NCBI GenBank assembly: GCA_002391675.1
Contig: DGFM01000052.1
Location: 43,439 to 86,731 of the forward strand
Source of the DNA: Cloacimonetes bacterium UBA3900
GTDB taxonomy: Bacteria; Cloacimonadota; Cloacimonadia; Cloacimonadales; Cloacimonadaceae
Direction: 5' to 3'
Length of the DNA: 43,293 nt
Position numbers and translations under genes: made by a program. Below are positions 34,838 through 43,201 of the stretch, piece by piece. The notes below the pieces were generated by a model, which searched no databases, was not told the DNA's origin, and saw nothing but the letters and a program-made list of their open reading frames with translations. The stretch's first letter is position 1. The number at the start of each line of letters is the position of its first letter.

Positions 34838-36148
34838 TTATGGGTACATGCCCAAAATGATCTCTTGAGCGGGGGCTGGCTCGGGACTGATCCTGTAAGC
34901 GGCGGCGATGGCTGAAGCGGCTTGTTTGCCCGCGCTTTCGTCGTTGCTCAAGACGGTGCCGATGGTCTCGCCTTCCCGCACTTGGTCGCCGATCTTGCGT
35001 TCCAGATAAGCTCCGGCGCCGGGATCGAGGATGTCGGTCACCTTCATGCGTCCGGCCTTGACCCTCACCAGGGCGTAGCCTACGGCACGGGAGTCGATCT
35101 GCTCTATCCAGCCGGAAGCGGGGGCTTTGACGGGGATTTGGTACTTGGCAGTTCCTAAGAGGGAATAGTCGTCCAGCACCTTGGGGTTGCCGTTTTGGGC
35201 GATGATGATTTCTTCAAACTTGGCCAAGGCTTTGCCGTTTGTCACCACTTCGTTGATGGCGGTAACTGCTTGGCTTTCTTCGGAATAGATGCCGGCTAAC
35301 AGTAGCATTTGGCTGACTAACTTGGTGGTGATGGCGTAGGTATCCGGCAGGTAGTTGCCTTTGAGATATTCGATGGCCTCGGCGGTCTCGATGGCGTTGC
35401 CCACCGCTCTTCCCAGGGGTGAATTCATGTTTGTGAAGACCACCTGTACCTTCTGGTCGAAGCTGCGTCCGGTTTCCACCAGGCTGTGGGCGAGTTCCTG
35501 GGCACGCTCGAGGTTGGGCATGAAGGCGCCGCTGCCCACTTTGAGGTCGATCACCAGATACTTTGCGCCTTCTGCAATCTTTTTGCTCATGATGGAGGCG
35601 GTGATGAGGCCGGGATTTTCCACGGTGGCGGTCACGTCACGGAGTGCGTAAATCTTTTTGTCGGCGGGAACCAGGTCATCTGATTGTCCCACCAAGGCAT
35701 AGCCGTGCTTCATCACGAGGTCGTAGAGCTCCTGCATTTCGTAGGCGGTTTGGAAGCCGGGGATGGTCTCCAGTTTGTCCAGCGTGCCGCCGGTGTGACC
35801 CAGGCCGCGTCCTGAGATCATGGGCACGTAGAGTCCCAGAGCGGCGGCGATGGGGGCCAGCATGATGCTGATCTTGTCGCCCACGCCTCCGGTGGAATGC
35901 TTGTCCGCTACGGGCAGGGAAGCGTCAAAATGCAGGCTTTCGCCGCTTTCTATATAGCTCCTTGTGAAGGCTTTGGTTTCTTCTATATTCAGTCCCTGAA
36001 AGAAGCAGCTCATAAGCAGGGCGCTCATCTGGTAATCGGCGATGCTGCCGTCCAGAAAGCCATTGATGAAGAAGCTGACTTCGCTTTCGTCCAGGGAGTG
36101 GCCGTCTCTCTTCTTGAGGATCAGTTCCACGGGGTTGTATTTTGCCAT
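34838..36148 (-). CDS. deoA: Thymidine/pyrimidine-nucleoside phosphorylase
   Basis: 436 aa from the ATG at 36148, which follows AAGGAGATATAT; the frame opens 21 nt further upstream but inside the previous gene. The enzyme cleaves pyrimidine nucleosides with phosphate to give base and (deoxy)ribose-1-phosphate in salvage. Family evidence: ILKKRDG at the N-terminus, DKHSTGGVGDK (phosphate loop), the signature SGRGLGHTGGTLDKLE, PADKKIYALRDVTATV and ASIMSKKIAEGA, plus the C-terminal barrel-hammerhead domain. Overall very like both DeoA and Bacillus Pdp; I cannot tell strict thymidine from broad pyrimidine specificity. Lies in an operon between a PhnE-type permease and the binding-protein/permease fusion, suggesting uptake feeding directly into salvage. 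Confidence 0.92.
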   Translation of the reverse strand: MAKYNPVELILKKRDGHSLDESEVSFFINGFLDGSIADYQMSALLMSCFFQGLNIEETKAFTRSYIESGESLHFDASLPVADKHSTGGVGDKISIMLAPIAAALGLYVPMISGRGLGHTGGTLDKLETIPGFQTAYEMQELYDLVMKHGYALVGQSDDLVPADKKIYALRDVTATVENPGLITASIMSKKIAEGAKYLVIDLKVGSGAFMPNLERAQELAHSLVETGRSFDQKVQVVFTNMNSPLGRAVGNAIETAEAIEYLKGNYLPDTYAITTKLVSQMLLLAGIYSEESQAVTAINEVVTNGKALAKFEEIIIAQNGNPKVLDDYSLLGTAKYQIPVKAPASGWIEQIDSRAVGYALVRVKAGRMKVTDILDPGAGAYLERKIGDQVREGETIGTVLSNDESAGKQAASAIAAAYRISPEPAPAQEIILGMYP

Positions 36149-36158
36149 ATATATCTCC

Positions 36159-37130
36159 TTAATTGCCAATGAGTTTCTCTCGGATGTGGGCGCTGAACAT
36201 ATCCATCACCCACACTACGAGTGCGATCAGCCACATGATGAGGCCTACGTTGCGCCAGGCAAGCAGCTGTTGTTCCTGATACAGAGCCAGCCCTATGCCG
36301 CCGCCACCCACGAAGCCGACGATGGTGGCCATGCGGATGTTGATATCCCAGCGGTAGATGGTGAAAGCGAGGTAGGGAGCCAGAATCTGGGGCGTGACGC
36401 CATAGCGCCAAACCTGCAGCGTGGAGGCTCCGGTGGCGCGGATGGCTTCCACGGGGCCGGGATCGATGTTCTCTATCTGTTCGCTGTAAAGCTTTACCAG
36501 TGAGGCGATACTGTGAATCCAGAGCGCCAGCATACCGGCGAAGGGTCCGATACCCACCCACACGCAGAAGATGATGGCCCAGACGATGGCTTCTATGGAG
36601 CGGAACACGGTGGAAATGGTGCGGATGATCATATAGACGATGCGTCCCGGAACTGAGCCATACATGAGGTTTTTGGCGGCCAGGAAGCTGAGCACAAAGG
36701 AGAAAGGCAGCGCAAAAACGGTGGCCAGGAGCGCCAGGTAGATGGTTTCTACAAGAGCACCAAGCATGGGCACCAGTTGCTTGAGATTGGGGTTGAAGAT
36801 GCCTTTGATGATGCCTTTGGTATTGGCGGCTTGAGTGAAGAAGGCGATGGGTTTGACATCCACGATGATCCAGCCCATCACAAAGCTGATGAGCAGGGCG
36901 AGCACCATCTCATAGATCCAGAGCTTGGATTTGCCTTCGGTTTCGCCTAAGATCTTGGCGGCAAGGTTGTTTTTAAACAAGGTGAAGATGCCGGCTAAGA
37001 CCAAGGGCAACAACAGGATAACAGCTGCGGGCACGTGACGCTCGGCCAGGCGCCAAAGCAGCCAGCTCACGCAGGCCACGTTGTAGAGCCAGAGGCAATA
37101 CTCAACGGTTAAAATCTTAAACTTCTTCAT
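36159..37130 (-). CDS. PhnE-type ABC transporter permease
   Basis: 323 aa integral membrane protein. Several helices precede a permease core with the phosphonate-family pattern: ALVETIYLALLATVFALPFSFVLSFLAAKN, RSIEAIVWAIIF, the EAA-like loop VEAIRATGASTLQVWRYGVTP, and NIRMATIVGFVGGGGIG near the end. PhnE homologs move phosphonate/phosphite and, in some lineages, other small solutes. Neither a PhnC ATPase nor a PhnD binding protein is next to it, which is unusual. It is first in an operon with the nucleoside phosphorylase 10 nt downstream. ATG has no Shine-Dalgarno; a TTGACA lies 35 nt upstream. Confidence 0.85.
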   Translation of the reverse strand: MKKFKILTVEYCLWLYNVACVSWLLWRLAERHVPAAVILLLPLVLAGIFTLFKNNLAAKILGETEGKSKLWIYEMVLALLISFVMGWIIVDVKPIAFFTQAANTKGIIKGIFNPNLKQLVPMLGALVETIYLALLATVFALPFSFVLSFLAAKNLMYGSVPGRIVYMIIRTISTVFRSIEAIVWAIIFCVWVGIGPFAGMLALWIHSIASLVKLYSEQIENIDPGPVEAIRATGASTLQVWRYGVTPQILAPYLAFTIYRWDINIRMATIVGFVGGGGIGLALYQEQQLLAWRNVGLIMWLIALVVWVMDMFSAHIREKLIGN

Positions 37131-37159
37131 GGGTGTGATAAGACAGGGGGGTGCAAAAA

Positions 37160-37165
37160 TGTCAA
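37160..37165 (-). promoter_or_regulatory. TTGACA box 35 nt upstream of the transport operon ATG
   Basis: Exact TTGACA on the minus strand, in the 53-nt gap before the PhnE-type permease. A 17-nt spacer gives CTTATC as -10 and a start site at or next to the ATG, so the operon's first gene may be leaderless. Confidence 0.5.
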
Positions 37166-37183
37166 GCGATTAGTGCTTGGTCT

Positions 37184-38119
37184 TTAGCTATCCTCTTGTG
37201 GTGGCTCGAGTTCTGCATCTTGCGGCAGGGGCAGGTCGGGCAGTTGTTTCATGCGTTTGCGCCTCCTGAAGTAAGCGATAAGGAGCACGAAGGGCAAGAG
37301 CGAAAAGATGAGCGAATTGATGCCGATAAAGAGGTATTTCCAGGCCTTTCCCTTGAGGTAATCCTGGTATTGGAGGTTAAAATCGAAGAGGGTGGTATTG
37401 AAGCTGTAGTTGAAGGCGGGGATGAAGGGCGTCTTCTGGCCTGCTTTATAGGTGCTTGAGGTGATAGACCAGAAGGTTTTCCAGCCTTCGGGGTAGTTTT
37501 CCTGCAGGTAAGTGATTGCAAAGAGGCTCGAGAGATAGTAGCTCTGCCACTGGGCGGGACTTTCGGGGTATTGGTAGCTCATGCGGAAGAGGTCTGCCAG
37601 CTGGCCGAAGAAGCAGTCGCGGGTGAAGTTTATGTAGCTTTCCAGGCTGAGCTGGTTGGCAAAGAGGCAGGCCATTCCCTCATGAAACCAAAGCGTGGCG
37701 CCGCTGAAGAGCTGATCCAGATACCAGTGAGTATATTCATGGATGAGGATCTTGATATAGCTGCCCTTCAGGCTCTCCAGGGGTCGCACCCAGACTCTTT
37801 TCTCGGCACTGCTGTAGAAGGCATCGCTAAATTCCACGATTCCCTGGTGCTCCTGCGTAAGTCGTGCGTAGGCATCGTCATCCGGCACGATATAGATGTC
37901 CGGGCCGCCATCCACGTAGACGCCGGTGTGCATCTGTATTTTGTCTATACCCTCATCCAGCTCTTGCCTCAGATTGAGCGTGGATTCCGCTGTCCTGCCG
38001 CTGCCGTAGATGCTCACATAGCGGCTTTTGGCGATGAGCGTGTATTCGGCACGGAGGCAGGCAGCAATCAGCAGAAAGAGCGAGAGGGCAATGATATAGC
38101 GAGTTTTGAAGCACCTCAT
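37184..38119 (-). CDS. Membrane-anchored gluzincin-type metallopeptidase (peptidase MA-like)
   Basis: 311 aa. N-terminal export signal ends LIAACLRA; a lipobox reading with Cys21 is possible. The catalytic helix is LIHEYTHWYLD (His127, Glu128, His131) and the third zinc ligand is probably Glu147 in WFHEGMA, the spacing typical of the peptidase MA/gluzincin group. A C-terminal transmembrane helix (about 261-285) is followed by RRRKR and an acidic, Pro-rich tail on the cytoplasmic side. It should therefore be a periplasmic or surface zinc peptidase tethered to the inner membrane. Substrate unknown. It starts 29 nt after the S4-domain gene. Confidence 0.85.
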   Translation of the reverse strand: MRCFKTRYIIALSLFLLIAACLRAEYTLIAKSRYVSIYGSGRTAESTLNLRQELDEGIDKIQMHTGVYVDGGPDIYIVPDDDAYARLTQEHQGIVEFSDAFYSSAEKRVWVRPLESLKGSYIKILIHEYTHWYLDQLFSGATLWFHEGMACLFANQLSLESYINFTRDCFFGQLADLFRMSYQYPESPAQWQSYYLSSLFAITYLQENYPEGWKTFWSITSSTYKAGQKTPFIPAFNYSFNTTLFDFNLQYQDYLKGKAWKYLFIGINSLIFSLLPFVLLIAYFRRRKRMKQLPDLPLPQDAELEPPQEDS

Positions 38120-38148
38120 ACGCTCTTCCCTTCTGCCAAGTCTGATTT

Positions 38149-38409
38149 TTAGGCTATAGGCTCTCTACTCTGCAGGATATAGAAGTTTGCCGCATCCTTT
38201 TTGGCGACGTTGCCTTCGGGGATCTTGAGTATCTTGATCTGATGGACGTGCGAATAGAGCGTGAGCTCGATCTGGTCTTCCTCTTTGACGATCGCCGAAG
38301 CCTTGGCGGGTTTGCCGTTGAGCTTGACCAGGCCTTTATCGCAGGCGGTCTTGGCGATGGAGCGCGTCTTGGTGAGGCAGAGCTTGTTCAAAAGCTGGTC
38401 GATTCGCAC
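38149..38409 (-). CDS. Small S4-domain RNA-binding protein
   Basis: 86 aa from a GTG start; GAGAGGA lies just upstream and no ATG fits. The protein is essentially one S4 domain (MRIDQLLNKLCLTKTRSIAK ... GLVKLNGKPAKASAIVKEEDQIEL) plus a short tail, like HslR (Hsp15) and RqcP-type ribosome-quality-control proteins that bind rRNA/tRNA on stalled 50S subunits. Which of these it represents cannot be decided from sequence. It lies 11 nt after acetate kinase and is probably co-transcribed with it. Confidence 0.88.
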   Translation of the reverse strand: MRIDQLLNKLCLTKTRSIAKTACDKGLVKLNGKPAKASAIVKEEDQIELTLYSHVHQIKILKIPEGNVAKKDAANFYILQSREPIA

Positions 38410-38420
38410 GTTGTCCTCTC

Positions 38421-39620
38421 TTAGCTCAGCAGGCGCATCGTCTCCATTGCTATCATCAGCTCTTCATCGGTGGGAACTTTGAGCACGCTCACCTTGCTCT
38501 CGGCGCTGTTGAGCACCTCGATATTGCCGGTGAAGCGGGCGTTCTTTTCCTGATCCAGGCAGATTCCCAGAGCGTCCATATTCTCGCAGACCTGCGCTCT
38601 CATGATGGGCATATTCTCGCCAGCGCCACCGGTGAAGACCAGCACATCCAAGCCGTTCATAGCGGCAAAGTAGGCGCCGATATACTTTTTGATGCGGTAG
38701 CAATAGACGTCGAGAGCTGTGCGGGCGGTTTGGTTGTTGTCTTTAACGATGGCGTTCTCGATGACGCGCATATCGTTGGAAAGCTGTGAAAGGCCCAGCA
38801 TTCCGCTCTTTTTGTTCAGGATTCCGTTTACCTCATCCACGTCCAAGCCGAGGGTTTTCTGGAGGTGGATCACGATGGCGGGGTCGATATCGCCACAGCG
38901 CGTGCCCATCATCAGGCCTTCCAGCGGCGTCATACCCATGGAGGTATCGATGCTGCGTCCCTTGTCTATTGCGGCTATGGAAGCGCCGTTGCCCAGGTGA
39001 CAGGTGATGATCTTGAGCTCGCTGATGTCACGGCCCAAATACTCCGCAGCCTTCATGCTCACATACTTGTGCGAAGTGCCGTGGAAGCCGTAGCGGCGGA
39101 TCTGATGCTCTTTATAAAACTCCAAAGGAAGGGGATAGAGATAAGCCTGTGCGGGCATGGTTTGGTGGAAAGCGGTATCAAAGACTCCGCATTGAGGCAC
39201 CTGCGGGATGCTGGCCATCACTGCTTCGATCCCTTTGATATTGGCCGGGTTGTGCAAAGGCGCCAGCGGGATGCAATCCTGCAAAACCTGCTTTACATGA
39301 GGCGTGATCACCACGGCATCGCTGTAATGTTCGCCTGCGTGCACCAATCTATGGCCCACGGCATCAATCTCGTTCAGGCTGCCAATCACGCCGTGCTCGC
39401 TGTCTTGAAGCGCATTGAGGACAAGCTCCAGGCCACGCTCGTGATTCTCGATCACCATTTCCTGTTTCTTATTGGTATAAGCAGGGCTTTTATAGGTGAA
39501 AAGGGCAATCTCCTCTCCGATACGTTCCACAATTCCTTCCGCCAAAACGGACTCATCTTTCATGTTGAATAACTGATACTTGATGGAAGAACTTCCGCAG
39601 TTCAACACCAGAATGTTCAT
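38421..39620 (-). CDS. ackA: Acetate kinase
   Basis: 399 aa, full length. Interconverts acetyl phosphate + ADP and acetate + ATP, giving ATP by substrate-level phosphorylation in fermenters. Signatures: N-terminal NILVLNCGSSSIKYQLF, VFDTAFHQTMP, RRYGFHGTSHKYV, the nucleotide loop HLGNGASIAAIDKGRSIDTS with MGMTPLEGLMMGTRCGDID, and VFTGGAGENMP near the C-terminus. Shine-Dalgarno AGAGGA before the ATG. No phosphotransacetylase gene is in the window. First gene of an apparent operon with the S4 protein and the metallopeptidase. Confidence 0.98.
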   Translation of the reverse strand: MNILVLNCGSSSIKYQLFNMKDESVLAEGIVERIGEEIALFTYKSPAYTNKKQEMVIENHERGLELVLNALQDSEHGVIGSLNEIDAVGHRLVHAGEHYSDAVVITPHVKQVLQDCIPLAPLHNPANIKGIEAVMASIPQVPQCGVFDTAFHQTMPAQAYLYPLPLEFYKEHQIRRYGFHGTSHKYVSMKAAEYLGRDISELKIITCHLGNGASIAAIDKGRSIDTSMGMTPLEGLMMGTRCGDIDPAIVIHLQKTLGLDVDEVNGILNKKSGMLGLSQLSNDMRVIENAIVKDNNQTARTALDVYCYRIKKYIGAYFAAMNGLDVLVFTGGAGENMPIMRAQVCENMDALGICLDQEKNARFTGNIEVLNSAESKVSVLKVPTDEELMIAMETMRLLS

Positions 39621-39712
39621 TAATCGTTCCTCTCTTTATATATACCGCCCGTGGGCAGCTTTTTGCTTTGTTTAAAATCACGGCTCAAAGAAAGCAGGGA
39701 TTGGAAACAGGA

Positions 39713-39789
39713 TGGTGGGTGATACTGGATTCGAACCAGTGACCTCTACGATGTGAACGTAGCGCTCTAACCAGCTGAGCTAATCACCC
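39713..39789 (-). tRNA. tRNA-Val (CAC)
   Basis: 77 nt cloverleaf on the minus strand. Acceptor GGGTGAT/ATCACCC, D arm GCTC...GAGC, anticodon stem CTACG/CGTAG with loop TTCACAT (anticodon CAC), T arm ACTGG-TTCGAAT-CCAGT, discriminator A and an encoded CCA. Reads GTG. Confidence 0.97.
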
Positions 39790-39800
39790 TGAAATCAAGG

Positions 39801-39877
<77 letters not shown>

Positions 39878-39910
39878 ACGTGAGCACAAGCTTTTTAAAC
39901 TTGAGGGATT

Positions 39911-39916
39911 TGTCAA
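39911..39916 (-). promoter_or_regulatory. TTGACA box of the tRNA-Val pair
   Basis: Exact TTGACA on the minus strand, 39 nt before the 5' end of tRNA-Val(GAC). The 17-nt spacer leads to AAGCTT, a weak -10; the predicted start is a few bases ahead of the mature tRNA. Confidence 0.55.
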
Positions 39917-39984
39917 TATAATTCTTAACAAAGCCGTGCAATACGGGCGGGAAAGCGTGATGATAAGCGGGTTATCGGATGCTG

Positions 39985-40860
39985 CTAAGACTGCCACTCA
40001 CTGCGGAGCGCTTCAGCCAATATCGCGTGCCGCACTCCTTTTTCACAGGCAGAAAAGCTGTCTAACTGCAAAAGCTCCATCACTTCCAGGATCAAGAGGC
40101 TGCCGGCGATGATGATATCCGCTCTGCCGGGATCAAGGCCCGGGATTTGTTTCCTTTCCGAAAGCGGCTTGCGCTTGAGGAAGTTCAGCAGCTCCTGCAG
40201 TTCCTCTTTGTTCAGAGCGGTTTTACCGCTGATGGCGGCGAGGTTCCGCGCTGTGCCGCCGATGACGATGAGTGCGGAACTTTCTGCGCCTCTGATGTTT
40301 TGCTTCAGCAGCCGATGGATGTAAGCACTCATGGCCTGAAGCGAGCTCTCTGGGGGCAGATCGCTGTCTATAAACCTATTCGTGAGCAACACCGCACCCA
40401 AAGGCAGGCTATAGCTATACTCCATTCTGTGGGAGCCAAAGGCCAGTTCCGCCGAGCCGCCGCCCACATCCAAGACGGCTCTATCGCCTGCAACCATACC
40501 ATCCGAAGCGGCTGCTTTAAAGGCCAGACTTGCCTCTCTATCGCCGGATAAAACCTTCATCTGCAGGCCGGTTTCTTCTTTTACCCTTTCTATGAAAACT
40601 GAGGCATTATCAGCCATACGCAGCGTCATGGCGCCCACGCAGACTATTTCCTGAGGCTGAAAGGCTTGGATCTCCACCATAGTGCGCTTGATCTGCCCGA
40701 TCGCCTGAGTCGCCACCTCATCCGAAATGCCGCCCGTGGTATGCAAATCCGCTCCCAATCTCAGAGGCAGCGCTCCATCCAGGACTATCCCCGCATCCGA
40801 GCCCACCACATATTTGAAGGTATTGGTGCCCAGTTCCAGCACCGCTACTTGCTTACTCAT
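39985..40860 (-). CDS. Ppx/GppA-family phosphatase, short form
   Basis: 291 aa. The start at 40860 overlaps the CHR stop by 4 nt (ATGA) and begins at the conserved MSKQVAVLELGTNTFKYVV; the longer frame to 40920 adds no conserved sequence. Members hydrolyse polyphosphate or pppGpp, or are related ASKHA-fold phosphatases. The ASKHA motifs are present: LGTNTFKY (first phosphate loop), EIVCVGAMTLRMADN, DREASLAFKAA, and VLDVGGGSAELAFG (second loop). It lacks the C-terminal HD-like half of long Ppx/GppA proteins, as in other ~300-aa members. Which nucleotide or polyphosphate it uses is unknown. Confidence 0.88.
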   Translation of the reverse strand: MSKQVAVLELGTNTFKYVVGSDAGIVLDGALPLRLGADLHTTGGISDEVATQAIGQIKRTMVEIQAFQPQEIVCVGAMTLRMADNASVFIERVKEETGLQMKVLSGDREASLAFKAAASDGMVAGDRAVLDVGGGSAELAFGSHRMEYSYSLPLGAVLLTNRFIDSDLPPESSLQAMSAYIHRLLKQNIRGAESSALIVIGGTARNLAAISGKTALNKEELQELLNFLKRKPLSERKQIPGLDPGRADIIIAGSLLILEVMELLQLDSFSACEKGVRHAILAEALRSEWQS

Positions 40861-41369
40861 CCAAAAACCATGCCAAAGACGGCCACGCCCAAGAGCATAT
40901 AGATGGGGTTCACCTTCCAACGCCAGAGGATGAGGAAGCAGACCACAAACACGCCCACGGAAAAGAGGTCCGGAAAAGCGCTTTTACCGATCAGGAACAT
41001 GGCAGCGGCGATGAGTCCCACGCTCAGCAGCCTCAGGCTCTTAAACATATTTTTAAACCACTCTTTCTGCTGCAGTTTGATGTAGGTATGCGTGAGGATC
41101 ATCATCAGGCAAAGAGGCGCCAGAATCACGCCCAGCGTGCAGAGCGCAGCGCCCCAGAAGCCATGGATTTTGAAGCCGATAAAGGTGGCGGCGTTGATGG
41201 CAATCGGCCCGGGCGTCATCTGCGAAATCGCCACGACGTCTGTAAACTCGCTCGCCGTCAGCCAGCCGTGTTTGACCACGATCTCCTGCTGCAACATCGC
41301 CAGCACCGCATATCCGCCTCCAAAGCTGAACAAGCCCACTTTCGCAAAGGTAAGAAACATGGTTAGCAT
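40857..41369 (-). CDS. CHR-family (chromate transporter) half protein
   Basis: 170 aa membrane protein, about half the length of fused ChrA. Signature FAKVGLFSFGGGYAVLAMLQQE near the start and ISQMTPGPIAINAATFIGF; about six hydrophobic segments. The ATG shares a base with the stop of the previous CHR gene (TGATG), so the two halves are made together and probably form a heterodimer. Family members export chromate; in an anaerobe without other chromate genes the natural substrate is uncertain. Confidence 0.9.
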   Translation of the reverse strand: MLTMFLTFAKVGLFSFGGGYAVLAMLQQEIVVKHGWLTASEFTDVVAISQMTPGPIAINAATFIGFKIHGFWGAALCTLGVILAPLCLMMILTHTYIKLQQKEWFKNMFKSLRLLSVGLIAAAMFLIGKSAFPDLFSVGVFVVCFLILWRWKVNPIYMLLGVAVFGMVFG

Positions 41370-41914
41370 CAGTTTTTCCCCCGCTTCTGTTTAATGTGGC
41401 TGATGATCAGCGTCAAGGCTATGCAGGTGATGATCACATACATGGGACTGATATTCAAAAAAGCGACTGCGATCAGCGCCGAGAGCGGAATCCAGCAGTT
41501 GCGCCAGTTCAATCCCACCTTCTTGCTGATCTCGATCAAAGGCCAGGCGATCAGCGAAACCACCGCCGGCTCCAAAGCGTGGAAAGCCTTGCGCACCAAG
41601 GGTTCCTGCGCATAGCGGTTGAACAGACTGGCGATGATGATGATACTGGTAAACGAGGGCAAAACCGAGCCCAGCACAGCGACTAACATTCCGGGTATAC
41701 CTTTGATGCGGTAGCCCACGTAGATGCTCATATTGATGGCGATGGGGCCGGGCGAGCTCTGCGATGCAGCGACGCCATCGAGAAAGTCCATATCTGTTAG
41801 CCAGCCATGCTTTTCCACCACCTCACGCCGCATGATGGGGATCATGGCTATGCCACCGCCCAGGGTGAAAGCTCCAATCTTCAGGAAGCTGATAAACAAT
41901 TGCCACAGAATCAT
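41369..41914 (-). CDS. CHR-family (chromate transporter) half protein
   Basis: 181 aa, partner of the next gene. FLKIGAFTLGGGIAMIPIMRRE and ASQSSPGPIAINMSIYVGY are the CHR hallmarks; hydrophobic segments follow and a basic end (KQKRGKN). Start overlaps the ispG stop by 4 nt. Two short CHR proteins side by side is a common arrangement, thought to replace the single two-domain ChrA. Confidence 0.9.
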   Translation of the reverse strand: MILWQLFISFLKIGAFTLGGGIAMIPIMRREVVEKHGWLTDMDFLDGVAASQSSPGPIAINMSIYVGYRIKGIPGMLVAVLGSVLPSFTSIIIIASLFNRYAQEPLVRKAFHALEPAVVSLIAWPLIEISKKVGLNWRNCWIPLSALIAVAFLNISPMYVIITCIALTLIISHIKQKRGKN

Positions 41915-42978
41915 ATACTGTCCTTATGCTGCTTGACCAATTCCAAAAGTTCTTCTACCAAATGCTCTTCCTTCACCTTTTTGATGATTTCGCCTTTGGC
42001 AAAAAGCAGGCCCTCGCCATCTCCGCCCGCAATGCCAAAATCCGCTTCCCTCGCCTCGCCGGGGCCATTCACCGCACAGCCCATCACGGCCACGGTGAGA
42101 TTCTTGTCCCTATAGGGCGCCAGCGCTTGCTCCACCTTGCCCACCAGCTCAAAGAGATTGATCCTGGTGCGTCCGCAAGTGGGGCAGGAGATGATATTCA
42201 GGCCCTGACGCAATTGCAGGCCTTTGAGAATCTCTTGCGCTACCTTCACTTCCTGCACCGGGTCTGCGGAAAGCGAAACCCGCAGCGTATCTCCAATCCC
42301 TTCATAAAGTAACAGCGCCAAAGCCATGGAGCTCTTGACGGTACCTGAGATGAGCGTGCCCGCCTCCGTGATGCCCAAATGCAGCGGATAATCCACCTCA
42401 GAGGACAGCAGCCTGTAAGACTCCACCATCAGCGGCAGATGCGAGGCTTTGACGGAAATCTTGATATTGTGATAATCTAGCTCTTCCAGGATGCGCACGT
42501 GCCGCAAAGCCGCTTCCACCATGGAAAAGGCACACACTCCATGCTCGGCAAGCAAATCCTTGGGCAAGGAGCCGCTATTGACGCCGATGCGGATGGGAAT
42601 ATCCTGCTTGGCTGCGGCTTTCACCACCGCTTCCACGTTTTCCCGAGCGCCGATATTGCCGGGATTGAGCCTCAGGCCATCCACATGATTGTCCAAAGCA
42701 GCCAGGGCCAGTTTATAATCGAAATGAATGTCCGCCACGATGGGCATGGACGTGCGCTCTTTGTAGATGCTGAGCGCCTGGGCGTCCTCAAGATTGGTGA
42801 CGCTGAGCCGCACAATTTCACAGCCGGCCAGCTCCAATTCCTTGAGCTGAGCCAGACAGGCCGGGACGTCCGAGGTAGGCACGCTGAGCATACTCTGGAT
42901 GGAAATGGGCGCACCACCACCGATGAGTAGCTTGCCAAGCCTGATTTGACGGGTTGGTTTGCGAATTATACTATTCAT
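41911..42978 (-). CDS. ispG: 4-hydroxy-3-methylbut-2-enyl diphosphate synthase (flavodoxin/ferredoxin)
   Basis: 355 aa from the ATG at 42978, where the conserved region begins (MNSIIRKPTRQIRLGKLLIGG); the frame is open to 43044. IspG reduces MEcPP to HMBPP in the MEP isoprenoid pathway using a [4Fe-4S] cluster. Evidence: the TIM-barrel part with LAGCEIVRLSV and HVDGLRLNPGNIG, and the cluster Cys in ISCPTCGRTRINLF (two) and MGCAVNGPGEA (third). It is the short bacterial form without the extra middle domain. No Shine-Dalgarno, and a TTGACA 35 nt upstream, suggest a leaderless start. First gene of a tightly overlapping operon with two CHR genes and Ppx/GppA. Confidence 0.97.
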   Translation of the reverse strand: MNSIIRKPTRQIRLGKLLIGGGAPISIQSMLSVPTSDVPACLAQLKELELAGCEIVRLSVTNLEDAQALSIYKERTSMPIVADIHFDYKLALAALDNHVDGLRLNPGNIGARENVEAVVKAAAKQDIPIRIGVNSGSLPKDLLAEHGVCAFSMVEAALRHVRILEELDYHNIKISVKASHLPLMVESYRLLSSEVDYPLHLGITEAGTLISGTVKSSMALALLLYEGIGDTLRVSLSADPVQEVKVAQEILKGLQLRQGLNIISCPTCGRTRINLFELVGKVEQALAPYRDKNLTVAVMGCAVNGPGEAREADFGIAGGDGEGLLFAKGEIIKKVKEEHLVEELLELVKQHKDSI

Positions 42979-43007
42979 GTGCTCAAAAAGAATTGAAGCG
43001 GGTAATT

Positions 43008-43013
43008 TGTCAA
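43008..43013 (-). promoter_or_regulatory. TTGACA box 35 nt upstream of the ispG ATG
   Basis: Exact TTGACA on the minus strand. A 17-nt spacer gives CTTTTT as -10 and a predicted start at the ATG at 42978. The distance also supports 42978 over the longer frame. Confidence 0.5.
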
Positions 43014-43053
43014 CATTGACGTTTTGGTTTTCCACGAATAACACGAACCTGTC

Positions 43054-43107
43054 GGAGAGGGAGAGAGGGAGAGAGGGAGAGAGGGAGTGAGGGAGAGAGG
43101 GAGAGCG
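43054..43107. repeat. GA-rich simple repeat
   Basis: About 54 bp of GGGAGAGA units with minor variation. Its complement (CTCTCTCCCTCTC) occurs next to module B copy 2 at about 2794-2815 and a short form near 20047-20061, so it belongs to the intergenic repeat family. Confidence 0.8.
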
Positions 43108-43173
43108 GCTGGCGCAAGTGGTGTAGATGCGGACGGACGCAAGAAGAGCGGCGCTTTGGCAAGTGCCCGTACA
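43107..43173. repeat. Interspersed intergenic repeat, module B copy at the right edge
   Basis: GCTGGCGCAAGTGGTGTAGA, then a diverged centre, GGCGCTTTGGCAAGTGCC and CGTACA. Same order of phrases as 327-431 and 2675-2784, in the same orientation. Confidence 0.7.
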
Positions 43174-43201
43174 TTTCCCATCCGTGGAAAAAACATCGTG
43201 G

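Noticed and set aside
40857..41914. Frameshift splitting one ChrA into two
   Set aside because: Each half has its own complete CHR motif set and its own start coupled to the previous stop; paired short CHR genes are a normal arrangement.
43054..43107. Regular short units that could suggest a CRISPR or tandem satellite
   Set aside because: Units are 8 bp of G/A with no spacers; it is a simple repeat that belongs to the intergenic family.
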